Source: Austropuccinia psidii
Lineage: Eukaryota; Basidiomycota; Pucciniomycetes; Pucciniales; Sphaerophragmiaceae
Assembly (NCBI GenBank): GCA_023105745.1
Contig: JALGQZ010000009.1
Span: forward strand, 42,093,359-42,157,358
Length of the DNA stretch: 64,000 nucleotides
Direction of reading: 5' to 3'
The notes beneath the pieces are model-generated. The model did no database searches. It was not told the DNA's origin and worked only from the letters and a program-made list of their open reading frames with translations. The first letter of the stretch is position 1. Each line of letters begins with the position of its first letter. Position numbers and translations under genes: made by a program. Of this stretch, positions 1-12,381 are shown in pieces.

Positions 1-1
1 T

Positions 2-2621
2 CAAAATGTTTTGATGCCTAAAGCTAAGAAATTACTTAGAATTATCACTAACCGTGGTATTTATAAGTATCTTAGAATGCCATTTGGCATTGAAAATGCT
101 CCATCCCATTATAAATAAATGATGAATACCATCTTTCCCACAGAATTATCTGAAGGATGGATTATCATTTATATTGAGTATATTATCATATGTTCTGATT
201 CATGGTCTTTGAGCCTTTAAAGACTTGCAATTGTACTTCACAAAGCTGCAGAGGTGAATATGAAAATTTCACTCAAAAAATGCAATTTTGGTTTTGAAGA
301 ACTCAAATAATTAGGACATGTTTTTTCTGGTTTAAGCTTGGGTATTGAAAAAAAAAAGTAGCAGCAGTGTTACTTAAGCCAATACCCCAGAATTAAAAAG
401 AAATGATGTCTTTTCTTGGATTTTCCTGTTATTATAGGCAAAACTTGAAAGAATTTGCAATTCTAGCCAAGTCACTCTATAGAATCTGTGATCAACAAAC
501 TGTATTTGAGATGACACAGGAGAGAATTAAAGCTTATGAGAAGATAAAGAAAACTCTTACAGAAGCACCTTTACTCCTCATGCCTGACTGGAATATTCCT
601 TTTCAATTGTACATTGATGCATGTGGATATGGATTAGGAGCAGCCCTTCATCAAGTCCAAATTATTGATGAGAAGCCTACAGAAGGACCAGTTTGTTAAA
701 TCTCAAGAAAAATCAAACCAACAGAAGCCAGATATGGTGCAAGCCAAATGGAGTGCTTATGTTTGGTATGGGAAATTGAGGAATTACACTATTATCTTGA
801 TGGAAGTGTTTTTGAAGTGAGAACTGACTGTAATTCCATGAAATCACTTCTTAACATGAGAATTCCCAGCAGACATATGTTGAGATGGCAAATAGCTATT
901 CAAGAATATAGAGGAAACATGACTATAGTTCATAAAGCAGGAAAAATTCACAAGAATGCTTATGGACTTAGCAGATGGGCATTAGCCAATACTCCTGATA
1001 ACCCAGCTTATGTACCTTTGGAAGCAGAACCACAGATTCCAATTGAAGGAATTAACATAACTAATATTGGGACTGAATTCTTTGAAGAAGTCAGAGAATC
1101 TTATAAGAAAGACAAAAATTTCCATATCTTGACTTCTTTATTAGATAAAGACTGCAAAGATACATCTTTAGTCAATTCACTGGATGAAGTTTGGAAAAAT
1201 TCCTATTCTGAAGGAAGATTTCACTTGTTTCATGGGATTATTTACCACAGAAACAAACATTATTGTGTAATTACATTATGTAGCAGATTGCTTATCAATA
1301 CCATTCTTCATGAATGCCATGAGTGCATATACTCTGGACACCTATCAGAAGACAGAAAACTTGAAAAAGTGAAGAACTGTGCATGGTGACCATCTTGGAG
1401 AAAAGAAACCATTGAGTATTGCCATACCTGTGACAGATGCCAAAAAGCAAACAGGAGTACAGGAAAGAAATTTGGACTTATGAGCTATATGCAAGAACCA
1501 AAATCCCCATGGGAAGTTGTTCACATGGCTTGGGTCACAGCACTTTCTCCAAGTGGTGATAAAAGTTATAATGCATGTTTAGTCATAGTAAACAGATATA
1601 GAAAGACTCCCATATTCTTACCATGTCACAAAATGACACAGCTATGAATACAGCTCTTCTTCTATGGAGTAGAGTTATTTCTCATACAGGATTATTTAAG
1701 AATATTATAAGTGACAGAGATCCCAAGTTCACATCTGCACTTTGGACCAATCTTCATAGATTGTTTGGGACTAAGTTATCATTCTCTACAGAATACCACC
1801 CTCAGACAGATGGGCTAGCAGAAAGAATTATTCAAACTTTAGAAGACATGATCAGGAGATTTTGTGCTTATGGGTTAGAATTCAAAGACTCAGATGGCTT
1901 TACCCATGAATGGTGCACTCTTATACCTGCAATGGAATCGGCATATAACACATCAGTCCATTCTTTCACAGGACAAACTCCTGCTATGTTAGAAAAAGGA
2001 TGGAATCCAAGACTACCAGCAGACATACTGAGGAAAGACTTGAGTGAAATTCATCCTACAGCCTCAAGCTTCAAGATAATGCTTGATAAAGTAAAACATC
2101 ATGCAAAACAAAGCATTGATGACACTTTTGATTATGCAAAACAGAAGTGGGACAAGAGTCATAAAGTACCAGACTTCAAAGTAGGGGACTTAGTTCTAGT
2201 TTCAACCTTGAATTTTAATAATATCAAAGGCCCAAAGAAACTTAAAGATTCTTATGTAGGACCTTTTGTTATTGTTGCCTTACATGGAACCAATGCAGTT
2301 CAAGTGGAATTGAGTGGTGAATTGGACAATAAACACCCCACTTTTCCAGTCAGCTTGATAAAACCTGATCAACCAGCGGATAGAGAATTGTTTCCTTTGA
2401 GGAACCCAACTTCTTTAACTGTACCACCAGTGGAACAGAATGAAGACAGAAAGATAAAGAAATTCATTAAAGAAAGGAGACTTGGGGGTAAAAATCAAAG
2501 AGAATATCTTGTCAGATATAGAACTCCAGTACATGAAGATGAATGGCTGGCAGAATCAGAAATACCTGACTCAGATAAACTTCTAAGAAGATTTAGACAT
2601 GAAAGAAGGCCACAAGCCTGA
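2..2621 (+). pseudogene. Ty3/Gypsy pol fragment (RT, RNase H, integrase, chromodomain), broken
   Basis: This is the 3' half of a chromodomain Gypsy polyprotein related to the intact one at 56423-62221. Order: reverse transcriptase (from the window edge), RNase H (about 610-1000), zinc-binding and core integrase (about 1300-1900), and chromodomain (about 2450-2600, motif EYLVRYR...EDEW). Breaks seen: TAA at about 119 and 217 and at 310; a frameshift near 352-360 in an A-run; TAA at 697; TGA at 1387 replacing a Trp codon of the intact copy; and a 1-base loss near 1632. The RT YIDD box reads YIEY and the first integrase Asp (HMDW in the intact copy) reads HMAW, so it is catalytically dead. The final stretch 1623-2621 (332 codons) is still open. 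The 5' part lies outside the window. Confidence 0.93.
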
Positions 2622-2755
2622 ATATGTCTATAAAATTTGCTTTAAATTACTTGATCTGAGTAATGTAAAGAGGTTGGACAGTGGACATTAGCCCCCTTTG
2701 GGGCCTTTTTCTTCTTTATACCATTGATAAAATTGTAGTACAATCTTCTTTTTTT

Positions 2756-2766
2756 GTGGGAGGGAA
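2756..2766 (+). other. Polypurine tract of the first Gypsy relic
   Basis: The purine run GTGGGAGGGAA lies directly before a TGTGAGCC LTR start, exactly as in the intact element at 62328-62339. It primes plus-strand DNA synthesis in retrotransposons. Confidence 0.7.
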
Positions 2767-4780
2767 TGTGAGCCTTGAGGTATATTTTACATACCCAAAT
2801 AGGCCATGATTATCTTAAAAATAAATTCTGAATTATGCATAACTCATAAGTCATGCATATATCCAAAATTCATCATTTTTAATTTCAGAAAAGATGAATA
2901 ACCTTTTATTTGGTAAGTCAATGGATTTAAGGTCAGATTTGGATTCTACACAAAAATTCACCTAGGGTAGCGCCATAGAGTGAATAAGCTCAAATTAACA
3001 CTTTGAGGTGGTAATATGGAAAATACTTCAATACCACATAAAAGATCCGTGAAAATTTTTGTTTTTCTTAATTCCACGCCAAAATAATGGGAATGTGAGA
3101 AATCCCATGTTACATATACACTAAGAATAGTGTTATGCATGTTTTGGGGACTTAATTTCATGGCATTCTTACATGGACGTTTGGTACACCCATAGTGGAT
3201 ATCTCACTTGAAGCTTAAATTTCTATTTTAACATGAAAAATAGGCAAGGGGGACAAAAGACATCAAAGAGAGCCAGGGTACCCAAATTCTTAGGCCTTAG
3301 ATGCGTGGAAAGCTCCAAAGCTTGGATCCATTGCTGATCTTGGCCCAATTAGTAAGCTAAAACACTTTGGGAATTTGGTTACCATGTTACAACTACAGTA
3401 AATCATAAGAAAATAGCAAATAACCTGCTATTTCAACGTGCCAAGGAGGTAAAGAGCTACTTAGACTCCTGTAACCATGTCAATTCTTAATGAATTTCCA
3501 TGGATAGTCCCTAAAAGAGTAATTAAAACCCTTTTTGGACTTGTATCCATTGATTTACCTCATAGCAACCAGCTAAACACTGATATTTGCAATTCTATGT
3601 AGAAATGAGGCAAAAACCTCAAAAATTCATTAAAAATACAATTCTTAATGAATCTCTCTGAACCTTTCAGGACCAATGGAGAACTGTATTATCTATGGTA
3701 CAACCAAAAAAAATAATAGTTTTACTAGTAAAATTAAAGGTTTTACTTACAGTCTATTTTTGATTATTCTACATGAAACACTGAATCTTCAAAAATTCAC
3801 AGTAGTTACAACCTGTGATGAAATTTCTAATAACATTGATAACCTTGATACATAAATTATTATTTTGAAATAAAAGTAGATTTACAGTTGTCACTCCTTT
3901 TATTCTTAACCATATTGGGGTTGGTAGTCATGTAAAATCATCAATTAAGTAATTATGATAATCTTACGTGACAACAGATGATGCAATCAATAATCCAAAA
4001 AGATTTATTGTTTTCTCACTCATTGGGTTTTCATTTTGTTTCATGGAATGCCTCTGTGAGCTGTTGTTGACTTAAAAGAGGCCTCTTCTTTCTGTTTTTT
4101 CCAAGAGTTATCATCACATTATTCATTTATATCATTGTTACCAACAAGTAAGTATTAGTTAAAACTTTTCTTAAGTGTTTTATTCTTTCATAATCAATAA
4201 GAAAGAAGTTAAATAATAGAAATCAACTATATATTGTTGTAATATTGCTATAAAATCATTTTGATCCATTAAATCCACAATTCTACGTCAAATCTCTCTA
4301 CTTTTATCTTTAATAAGTTCTTTGGAGTATTAGTGAGTGATTTATCTTTAATTTTTCAAGTTTTTCTCTAAAATTAGTTTTCTTCAAGAGTTATCTTTAT
4401 AATTATTCTTGCACAAGATAATTATATATTAAAATAATTTTATTATTTTAATAAAAGAAGTTTTTATTATTAAATTCTTCTTGTAATTGATTCTTGTAGA
4501 CAATTAATTCTCACTGTTATAATCACTAGTAGTATATAATACGTGAAAGAAATAACTCTTTAATTATTTAATTGTGGTTATAATAATTCTTTTTTAGTAT
4601 ATTTCTTAAGAACAGTCATATTACTGTTGATTAATAGTAATATTATCAACAGTTTCATAGACACATCTTACATATTCAGCTTAATTACTTAAGTATTGAC
4701 TTTAGAGATTAGCTTTATAATTGTTTTGTGTGTAGATTTGTATGGCAATTCCAATGGTTCAATTTTTTGTTACATGTTGT
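2767..4780 (+). repeat. Decayed 3' LTR of the first Gypsy relic
   Basis: It begins TGTGAGCCTTGAGG, matching the start of the intact Gypsy A LTR (TGTGAGCCTTTGAG), right after a polypurine tract. Further in, diverged matches to the R/U5 part of that LTR can be followed at about 4080-4330 (AGAG..CTTT, GTTATTAATC-like and TTTCTACGTC-like segments). The right end is a guess from the 2026-bp length of the intact LTR. No gene is visible in it. Confidence 0.6.
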
Positions 4781-5009
4781 TTCATTGGCTTCTGAGATCA
4801 ATGAGGTTTTGTACCTTTTTTAAGATATTATTACTTATACTTCAGTAATTATTTCCTTTTCAGATATGCCATAAAGATGACATATGTGTATTTTACCATG
4901 AGGAGTCTAATGAATTAATTTATTTCACATTTTTATTCATTATATTCTGAGTTAATTCATATTTTGTACTTATTTATGGTATTTTTACTAGTTTTTAAGA
5001 TATTTATTA

Positions 5010-7664
5010 TAAGTATAATTATTACAGAAATTTTGTTGTGACCTTTTTGGATATATGGTTATATCTCAAAGGCCCACAAAGAATAATAACACATTGTGGA
5101 ATATCTGAATACTCGAGAATGACCTTTGGTATTAAAAGCACACCATCTCATTTCCAAACAATACTGCATAAAAATTTCCTTAATTATTGTCTTAAGGATG
5201 GCTTGACATATATATTAATTAAATAATAATCTGCTCTAAAGATTTTTTTTGAGCATTCAAGAAGATGAGGCTGGTTTCTAAAAAATGTTTTAAAGGTCAA
5301 TATGGAGATACCAATTGAAAATGTAGCTTTGCCTTTCATGAAATTTACGCATTGGGGCATCTAGTCTCAGGATTAAGTCTTGGGATATACCAGAATATGG
5401 TTTCAAAAGTACTTCTCAAGACTATTCCTCAGCATAAGAAAGGAATTGAATCTTTCTTAGGTTTAGATAGTAACAAAATAAAGAAGTTGAAAGACATTTT
5501 AAAATGGGCTAAACCCCTATATGTCCTATGTGACCAGAAGTCTACCTTTGAAAGGGCCTGTGAAAGGGTGGAATCCTATAAGAGAATTAAACATTGTTTA
5601 CCTACTGCACCCTTTTTACTAATATCAAACTGTAAATTACCTTTCAAATTTTATATTAATTATAGTGATGAAAGCCTTGGATCTGCTTCAAAGAAAGCTT
5701 AAATTATTTATTTTAAACCCTTTTAAGGACCAATTTATTTTATTTTAAGAAACATTAAGCCCACTGAATCAAGGTAGGTATAAATTAAGATGTAGTTCCT
5801 ATGTTTGGTATGAGAAATGAAGATATTCCACTAGTATCTTGAGGGTAATATTTTGACATAATCGCTGATTGCAATGAATTAAAGTAATTTCTAAAAATCA
5901 AAAAACCCAATAGACACATTTTGAGGTGGAAAGTTTATATAAAATAGTATGAAGGGAAAATGACTATTTTCCACAGAAATCGTTGTATTTATAAAGATTC
6001 TGATGGTATTATTAGATGTAATTTCTAAATAAACATGATTATGTAGAATGTGTACCTTTAGAAAAAGAAAATAAGATACCTATTGAAGGAATTTGCATTA
6101 CTAATATGACTTAAGAATTATTTGAATAAGTTAGAAAAATCTATAAGAAGGAAAAAAATCAACTTCTATCAGCTCAGATACTCCAAAAATAATTCAAAGA
6201 AACTAATTTGTTTAAATACCTTGACAAACCCTGGAAAATTTCTTATTATTAAGTAATATTCCACACCCTTTATGAAACTCTGAACCACAGGACTAAGAAA
6301 GCTTCTCTTATGACTCTGTTTTATAGATGTATTATTAACAATATCTTGCATTAATTCAATTGTAATTTTTTTACTGTTAATTTTTCAGAAGACAGAAATA
6401 TTGAAAGAGTCAAATATGTATCCTGGTGGCCCACTTTAAGAAGGGATGTACAAGGATACTTTTCAACCTGTGACACCTTCCAGATGGCCAAAACAGGGAC
6501 AGGTAAAGTATTTGGACAAATGATCCAAATACAAGAAGCTAAATAACCTTGGGAGATATCACACATGGCTTGGGTTACCGCACTACCCCCAAAGGTGATA
6601 AAATATATAGTTCATTTCTGGTATTAGTTGATGGTTATGGGAAGGCTCCCTTCTTCTTACCATGTCACAGATATAACACATCCATGGATACTGAATTTAA
6701 ATTGCTGAATAATGTTATATACCACACTGGGCCATTCCAAAACACTATTTTTAATAGAGATACTAAGATTAATTAATCTCTTTAGCTTAAATTCAATGAT
6801 ATTATGGGTCCAAGGTTGTCCTTTTCAAATTCCTATCACCAAAAAACTGATTGTTTGGAAGAAATAATGATACAAACCCTTGAAGATATGGTCAGGAGAT
6901 TTTACTCCTATGGCCTATATTTTCAAGATTCTTATGGGTTTACCAATGAATACTGCACAATGATACCCAATCTTGATCCAGATTACAGAATGTTGGTATG
7001 TTCCATTACAGGAATAACTTTCAATATGTTGGAAGAAGGTTAAAATCATATATTCCCCATGGATTCACTGAAAAAACACCTTATTGATATCCATCAAATA
7101 GAAGCTAGCTTCAAAATCATTATTTACAAAACTAGAGAAATCTTACAACAAATAATACAAAAACTTTGAATATGTTTATAATATATGGAATAGAGGTTTG
7201 AAGCTACCTGAGTTCATAATTGGTGATTTACTAATTGTATATAGCTTTCATTTTGATAAGATCAAGGGTCCTAAAAAGCTAAAAGATTCCTCTGAAGTAG
7301 GATTCTTAGCTAAATCTTCGCATGGAAGTAATTCTTTCCAGCTAGAAATGACAGGAGAATTGGAGAATAAACACTCCAAATTTCCTTTCAGCCTTCTGAA
7401 ATCTTGTAATTCCAATCATAAATAGTTATTTACCCTGAGGGAAAGTAAATATTGAGAGGTCCCACCACTTGAAATAAGTGTGGAAAAAAAGGTGGTGAAA
7501 GTTCTCAGGGGATAGAAATTAAGGAAAAAGAAAGAAATGGAATATATTCCAAGATACAAGAGTACAGCTCATTAGGATTAAGGGTTAGCTCAAAAATATA
7601 TGAAATATTCTGATAAATCTAAAAGGAGGTTTAGGAACTAGAGGAAACCAAAATAAGGTCATAT
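5010..7664 (+). pseudogene. Second Ty3/Gypsy pol relic, heavily decayed
   Basis: A second copy of the same pol region, older than the first. Homology begins inside the RT (GISEYSRMTFGIKSTPSHFQ-like at about 5090-5160) and continues with RNase H (5440-5700), a very decayed tether region (5750-6350), integrase zinc region (6380-6520), integrase core (6549-7043, containing PKGDK..., TDCLEE in place of TDGLAER), post-core (7198-7425) and chromodomain traces (about 7440-7650). There are many stops and frameshifts in every segment. The gag, protease and N-terminal RT are absent, so it is 5'-truncated or was cut by the LTR before it. Confidence 0.88.
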
Positions 7665-7792
7665 TTTGGTGAAGGAGCTTTTTGACTAGTAGTCATAAGA
7701 ATAGGTAGGAAAGTAGATTTAAATTCAATTGTGTGTTTATTTTGTATTGAATGACTAAAAGATCGTGTAAAATCTCTTCAAGAGGCAGGGAA

Positions 7793-8535
7793 TGTGAGCC
7801 CTGAGGAATATTTTAAATTCTCAAAGGACTCACAAGATTCCTCAGTTTAAGTTATTTTCACTTGATATTAATAATTATTGAGTTAAAATTTACTTCAGAA
7901 ATGAATAAATTTAATAGTTTCATGGAACCATTAAATTTTCCATCCAATATTACATGGGGTCATACCATAGGGTATTGCCACAGGGGCTCTTCAAAGTGAA
8001 TAGGGCCTGGCACTCAGTAAACTGGGACTTACTTATGGAGGGCTCAAGTATGGAATAAAATTGATTACACTTAAGAGTGTAAATAAGATAGAATTGCTAA
8101 TAAGATAGATATAAGAAAAGCAGAAAAAAAAAATAAAAGTAAGAATAAAAGAGACAACCACAAACAAGTCCAAGTGCAATGTTTCAACTTGTCAGAAAGA
8201 AAGAGAAGTTTTAATGAGGATATGGCCACCACAACTCTAATAAACAGGTGATTAAATGCAAAGACCAATTTAATACCAAATAAATATAATACCCAAGATA
8301 ATAGTAAGAATATTTATTAAATAATAAATAAACTATATCAATTAACTGGGCAAAAGTCCCCAGAGGGAGGAAGAGGGGCTGGTATATGTGAGAATCCACC
8401 AGCCCAGATCCAAAGAGTGAATTTTCTTGAGAGGAATATCCATTTGAATTTATTTGAATGATACAGCCCCTTTATGGATGTAAATGGTCTGTAAAAGAGG
8501 TGCGGTGGAGCTGAGTGATTATACAGCTTCAGTCT
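7793..8535 (+). repeat. Decayed LTR remnant of the second Gypsy relic
   Basis: It starts TGTGAGCCCTGAGGAATATTT directly after a purine run (7781-7792, AGAGGCAGGGAA), which is the position and start of the Gypsy A LTR. After about 100 bases the match to the intact LTR is too weak to follow. The stretch to 8535 has no open gene; its right part is simply the DNA into which the Copia element inserted. Confidence 0.5.
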
Positions 8536-8539
8536 TGTG

Positions 8540-8773
8540 TGTTGAAAGCTGACTGTGCACCAACATGTCAGCCAGAATATTCTTGTAACAAAGATTTACC
8601 TGTAGCTTACCAAACCACACTGCGCGTGTATGATACGCCGCAGTTGTCTAGTTGTAACATAAAAGCTGCTCTCGGTCTGGTCCAAATCCCGCTCCTCACC
8701 TCTTGCTTTTGGAGGTGACGGAAAAGAACCTGACTGGCAAAAAAGCTTTGCTACATCTGCCCTGATCTCATTA
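8540..8773 (+). repeat. Copia 5' LTR
   Basis: It starts TGTTGAAAGCTGACTG and aligns with the 3' copy at 39884 (shared landmarks: CAGCCAGAATATTCTTGTAA, CCGCAGTTGTCTAGTTGTAA, TTTTGGAGGTGA). The alignment stops at about 8773 in CTCATTA; the exact end and the primer-binding site are not certain. Confidence 0.8.
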
Positions 8774-8982
8774 GGTTAAAAGCCTGGCTTCTACCAAGCT
8801 CCAGAGATAGGCCGTCTTCAAGAGGTCAGCTTCTACCCGTGCGAAGAAAGCAGCCGACAACGAGGCAGAACCAAAACCGTTATCAAATGACAATATGTAC
8901 TTGATTCTAAACTCTGAAAACCGAGGTGATGTCGTTAAAATAAGCCTGCAGCTCAGATGCTGCTGAAATTCAATCACTGCAA

Positions 8983-9243
8983 ATGGCGCTGTCTTCCTCC
9001 CGCCTGCCCCTTCCACGTCATACAACTTCAGCCTACAATTGCTTCATGCAGGAACCTTACCGCGCTGCCAATCGCTTTGCCCCACTCAAGAGCGACGGGT
9101 CAAATTTTGCGGAATGGTTGACCTTCCTCAGCAGGGTACTCTGTGTCGCCCTCAACACCAAAATGTTGATTGGCAACTCCCCATCCTCAATCGACAATTG
9201 ATCGCCGGAAGAAAACAGGGTGATATGTCATTTCCTTGATGCG
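8983..9243 (+). pseudogene. Copia gag, N-terminal part (left half of the split gene)
   Basis: The frame from 8983 reads into the typical Copia gag opening, with LKSDGSNFAEWLTFLSRVL at about residues 35-53, a pattern characteristic of capsid N-termini in fungal Copia elements. One in-frame TGA (9199-9201) follows; the same frame then continues SPEENRVICHFLDA up to the Gypsy B insertion after 9244. The partner half is at 36232. It would encode the capsid that packages element RNA in the cytoplasm. Confidence 0.82.
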
Positions 9244-9419
9244 TTGTGGTATTCCATACCATTATTATCAGTTTCAAGCTTACCAGAAAAAAAAAATAAT
9301 AAAAAAATATAGAATTAAATATATCTGATATTTTTGAACATTTTAGAGAACTGAAAAGGAGTGTAGTGCTACAGACACACTTAGAATTCCGGACTAAAAA
9401 AGAAAACCTTCCTGTCTCA

Positions 9420-10394
9420 CACGGGAGGCATTACGCAGTCGTATGCAATGCATACGTCACCCGGGGGTGTGCACCGGGAATTACATGTCATCATGGAAAA
9501 ACTGGAATCCCACATACAACCCACCTGGGGCTGTAAACGTCTCCAGTGTGACAGCTCCAAGGGGGGATGCATTGCTTACGACAATCATCCAATTGAAAAA
9601 TACCACACAGAGAGGGCCCCAAGTCATCTCCCAGTACCCTACTTTAAGAATCACCATGACATTGGTTCCAATGCATTCTTCAAGCTTTTTTGGGACTTGA
9701 GCCCTTAAGGAAGTCATCTCACCTCTTGCAGTCATATAACTACTGTTTCTGACATTAATAAAATGAGTATATAATCTAAGCCATGGATGCTACTAGCCAC
9801 ACCCACAAACCCAAACTCCTTATAATATACCACACATAGTGCATTAAATTTTTACACACTATCAATCCCCTTATCTTAGCTCCAATATATTAAAATTTGT
9901 TTTCTAATGGAAGAATGCTTGATGGGCTTTTCGGATTGATAGTTGCAGGATCTGTGGCTTGAGATGCTGCACTGTCAAAGCTTGTTAATGACAGGCGAGT
10001 ATGCTTCCTGAATTCAGCCATGTGTTTTTGTTTGTTACGTTCTGAAAGGTATTTGCCTCGTAGTACTGTGCCATCAGCACAGGTGATGAGGTTAAAGTGA
10101 CATCTTGGGCACTGGCAAAGCCGCATAGGCATGATTAAATGAAAACTAGAAAAAAATATTGAAGTGAGTTATTGATAAGATGTGAGAATGATGAAGATAT
10201 GAATAATGAAAAACTGCAGATGGCAAGTGAAAAGGGCTGAGAAGTAGAAAAAGACTGTATCGTCACACGCGTGACGTATTCAGGTTCAGGTGGGGTGTGC
10301 GTGGGATTTTTTTTGGGGAAGCGCTACACGACCAGCCCCGTGCACACCCCCGGGTGTCGTGCGCAGTGCATACGACTGCGTAATGCCTCCTGTG
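9420..10394 (-). mobile_element. T1: 975-bp CACTA-like non-autonomous DNA transposon
   Basis: It has 54-bp terminal inverted repeats (9420-9473 and 10341-10394) beginning CACGGGAGGC / CACAGGAGGC, with only about five mismatches, and is flanked by the direct 3-bp duplication TCA (9417-9419 and 10395-10397). Removing it with one TCA restores the LTR sequence CTGTCTCAGTTGACAAG. A CAC terminus and 3-bp duplications are the hallmark of the CACTA (EnSpm) superfamily. On the minus strand it retains the first exon of a tnp2-type transposase and nothing else recognisable, so it looks like an internal-deletion derivative of a larger element of its own family. Confidence 0.9.
9890..10132 (-). pseudogene. 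First exon of a tnp2-type transposase inside T1
   Basis: This 80-residue ORF starts MPMRLCQCPRCHFNL and matches the first exons of the transposases in C (MPIELCTCPKCKTNI) and D (KPERDLCTCPKCINH). All share Leu-Cys-x-Cys-Pro-x-Cys near residue 6-10, a Gly about 15-20 residues later, and a basic stretch (here SERNKQKHM; RSTRQRHW in C). The cluster suggests a small metal-binding, probably DNA-binding, module. The rest of the transposase is missing from T1, so this is a leftover or a short protein that could still bind element ends. Start chosen by alignment to the other two copies. Confidence 0.7.
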
Positions 10395-10426
10395 TCAGTT
10401 GACAAGAAGGAGCTATTCACCTCTGG

Positions 10427-11010
10427 ATTGGTCATGTAGCTGGTTCAAGCCACATTGAAGGCAATTTCAAAATTATTGTTTGTCGAAGTTCCAAGAAGAA
10501 GAAAACAAAACCAAAACAGAAGAATAAAGTCTTTTTGGAAGAAAACAGACAATATTTTTTTTTTAAAAAAAAATAATAAAAAGAATTAATTTAACCTAAC
10601 CCATAAGCTGGACAACAATTGCACAGCAGCTGACTAATTCTTTCAAATACAAACCACAAATTATTCAAGACTTATCAGAAAAACATTTGATTGGTCAGAA
10701 ATCAAATTAATTCATGGTACATACCTATAATTACAAACTGACATGATAAATCAATCTCATTGGTCAGAATTCATGTCCAAAGTTCATTAAAATAATAACA
10801 CCATGTGATTGGTCAGAATTCAAATCAATTCCAGGTGCATACCTATAATTACCAATTGACGTGAAAACTCAATCTCATTGGTCAGAACTTGGATCCTGTG
10901 TCACATTGCTACACCAAAACTACACGTCTCACTAGCTAAAACCTCTCAACTATGATTTTTCTAAGTACCCTGTTTTGAGAAGCTCTATGGAGGCCCAAAA
11001 GCTATAAATA
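10427..11010 (+). promoter_or_regulatory. Gypsy B LTR promoter: five CCAAT boxes and a TATA box
   Basis: ATTGG (an inverted CCAAT box) occurs at 10427, 10690, 10769, 10808 and 10877, four of them within ATTGGTCAGAA, followed by TATAAATA at 11003-11010. The same array is present in the 3' LTR, but its TATA box reads TATCAATA (about 35207). This layout fits an RNA polymerase II promoter with CCAAT-binding (HAP-type) activation; binding is inferred. Confidence 0.55.
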
Positions 11011-11099
11011 GAGGTCCTCTCTCCCTCATTTTCCCAGCATCATGGAACAAGTTCCCACTATCCAGGATCACCACCATCCCTGAACTAGCAGGATATCTA

Positions 11100-11440
11100 G
11101 AATAGTAGTAGTGTTTTAGTAGTGAAAAGCTCAGTAGCCTTGCTCAATAAGCTTAGTATTAGTGAAGAATAGTAGTATAACCGTATTAAAAGCTCATTAG
11201 CCTTGCTCAGTAGCTTAGTATTAGTGAAGAATAGTAGTATAACCATAGTGAAAAGCTCAGTAGCCTTGCTCAGTAAGCTTAGTATTAGTGAAGAATAGTA
11301 GTATAACCGTAGTAAAAGCTCAGTAGCTTAGTATTAGTGAAGAATAGTAGTATAACCATAGTAAAAGCTCAGTAGCTTATTATTGTTCAGGAAATAGTAG
11401 TATAACCATAGTTAAAGCTTAGTGTTATTAGCAAAAAAAA
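11100..11440 (+). repeat. Minisatellite in the Gypsy B LTR
   Basis: About five imperfect units of roughly 50-75 bp share AGCTTAGTATTAGTGAAGAA and TAGTAGTATAACC. The 3' LTR has the matching block at about 35310-35660 with a slightly different unit order, indicating changes after insertion or during reverse transcription. It lies just downstream of the TATA box, in the likely R/U5 leader. Confidence 0.75.
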
Positions 11441-11981
11441 AAGTAGTAGTGATATAAATTCAGTATTGAAAAAAAATTCTAAAAGAATCAAATCCAGTAG
11501 TCTTATTATTAGTACTCATATCAAAAAAAATCATTATAATCAACCTAAAACCATGAAAAATATATATTCCTATCATTCTTATTAAAAAAAACAAAAAAAA
11601 ATATTCTTATTAGTTTTATCAAAATAACAGAAACCCAAAACATATATATATATATATTATCATCACTTTTATTAAAATAAAATAAAAAAATCTTAGTGTT
11701 TATTTTATCAGAAATTTTAGATCAGAGTTTTTACTGTAGTGTTATTGATAGGTCTGATTTAGAGACTGCTGATAAGTCTTCTCTGTCTGTTAAAGCCACA
11801 AATCTTATTTTATTTTGTGATTCTCTGTAGGCTGACTATTCAGTATTATTTAGAGGGGCAGCTAATACACCTTAGCACCCATGGTTATTTGACAATTCTG
11901 AAATTCAAAACAGACTTACCAATAATTTCCCCCTCAAGGTACTGCCTTATTTCATCCCCCACCAAACGGAGTTCCCACATC

Positions 11982-11999
11982 TGGTGTCCCAACAGTGGC
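11982..11999 (+). other. Gypsy B candidate primer-binding site
   Basis: TGGTGTCCCAACAGTGGC begins two bases after the LTR end. A TGG start next to the 5' LTR is expected for pairing with the CCA end of a tRNA. The tRNA was not identified. Confidence 0.55.
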
Positions 12000-12381
12000 C
12001 AACCACAACTTCAATCATCAATAATCCGTCAATTATGAAAGAAAAAAAACATTCAAATTTAGTCCATAAAAAAAAGCCTTTTATCAATAAAAAATTTCAA
12101 GCGCCTATCAAGTCAATCTGGAATCAGAAAAACCTCAAAATTCTAAATCAACATCACCATCAAGTTCTTCAACAAAATCATTTCACTATTATCATCCAAA
12201 AAGAGGAGAAACACCACCTGGAGAAGAATCACCTATAGATTATAGTATACCAGTTGGTACACCCAGAACCAAGAAGAAAGATCAAAAGATAGTTACAGAT
12301 TATTTTCAGAAATTACTCAAGGAACTATTTGAAATTAAAAAGAAAAGTTAAAAAGAGGAAATCAACAAAGAATATATCAAT

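Larger units (their letters stand above)
9245..11979 (+). repeat. Gypsy B 5' LTR, interrupted by element T1
   Basis: LTR pieces are 9245-9419 and 10395-11979. The 175-bp left piece matches 20366-20560 and the right piece matches 34594-36231 of the 3' LTR. Landmarks: TATAAATA at 11003, a block of about 60-bp repeats at 11100-11440, and the end GTTCCCACA. It promotes transcription and supplies RNA ends for reverse transcription. Confidence 0.9.

Noticed and set aside
9443..9735. Overlapping 84-86 codon frames on both strands of T1
   Set aside because: Composition is that of chance frames; no match to the transposase parts of C or D.
11817..12238. ORFs over the Gypsy B LTR end and primer-binding site
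   Set aside because: They cross the LTR boundary and contain low-complexity sequence; gag clearly starts at 12382.
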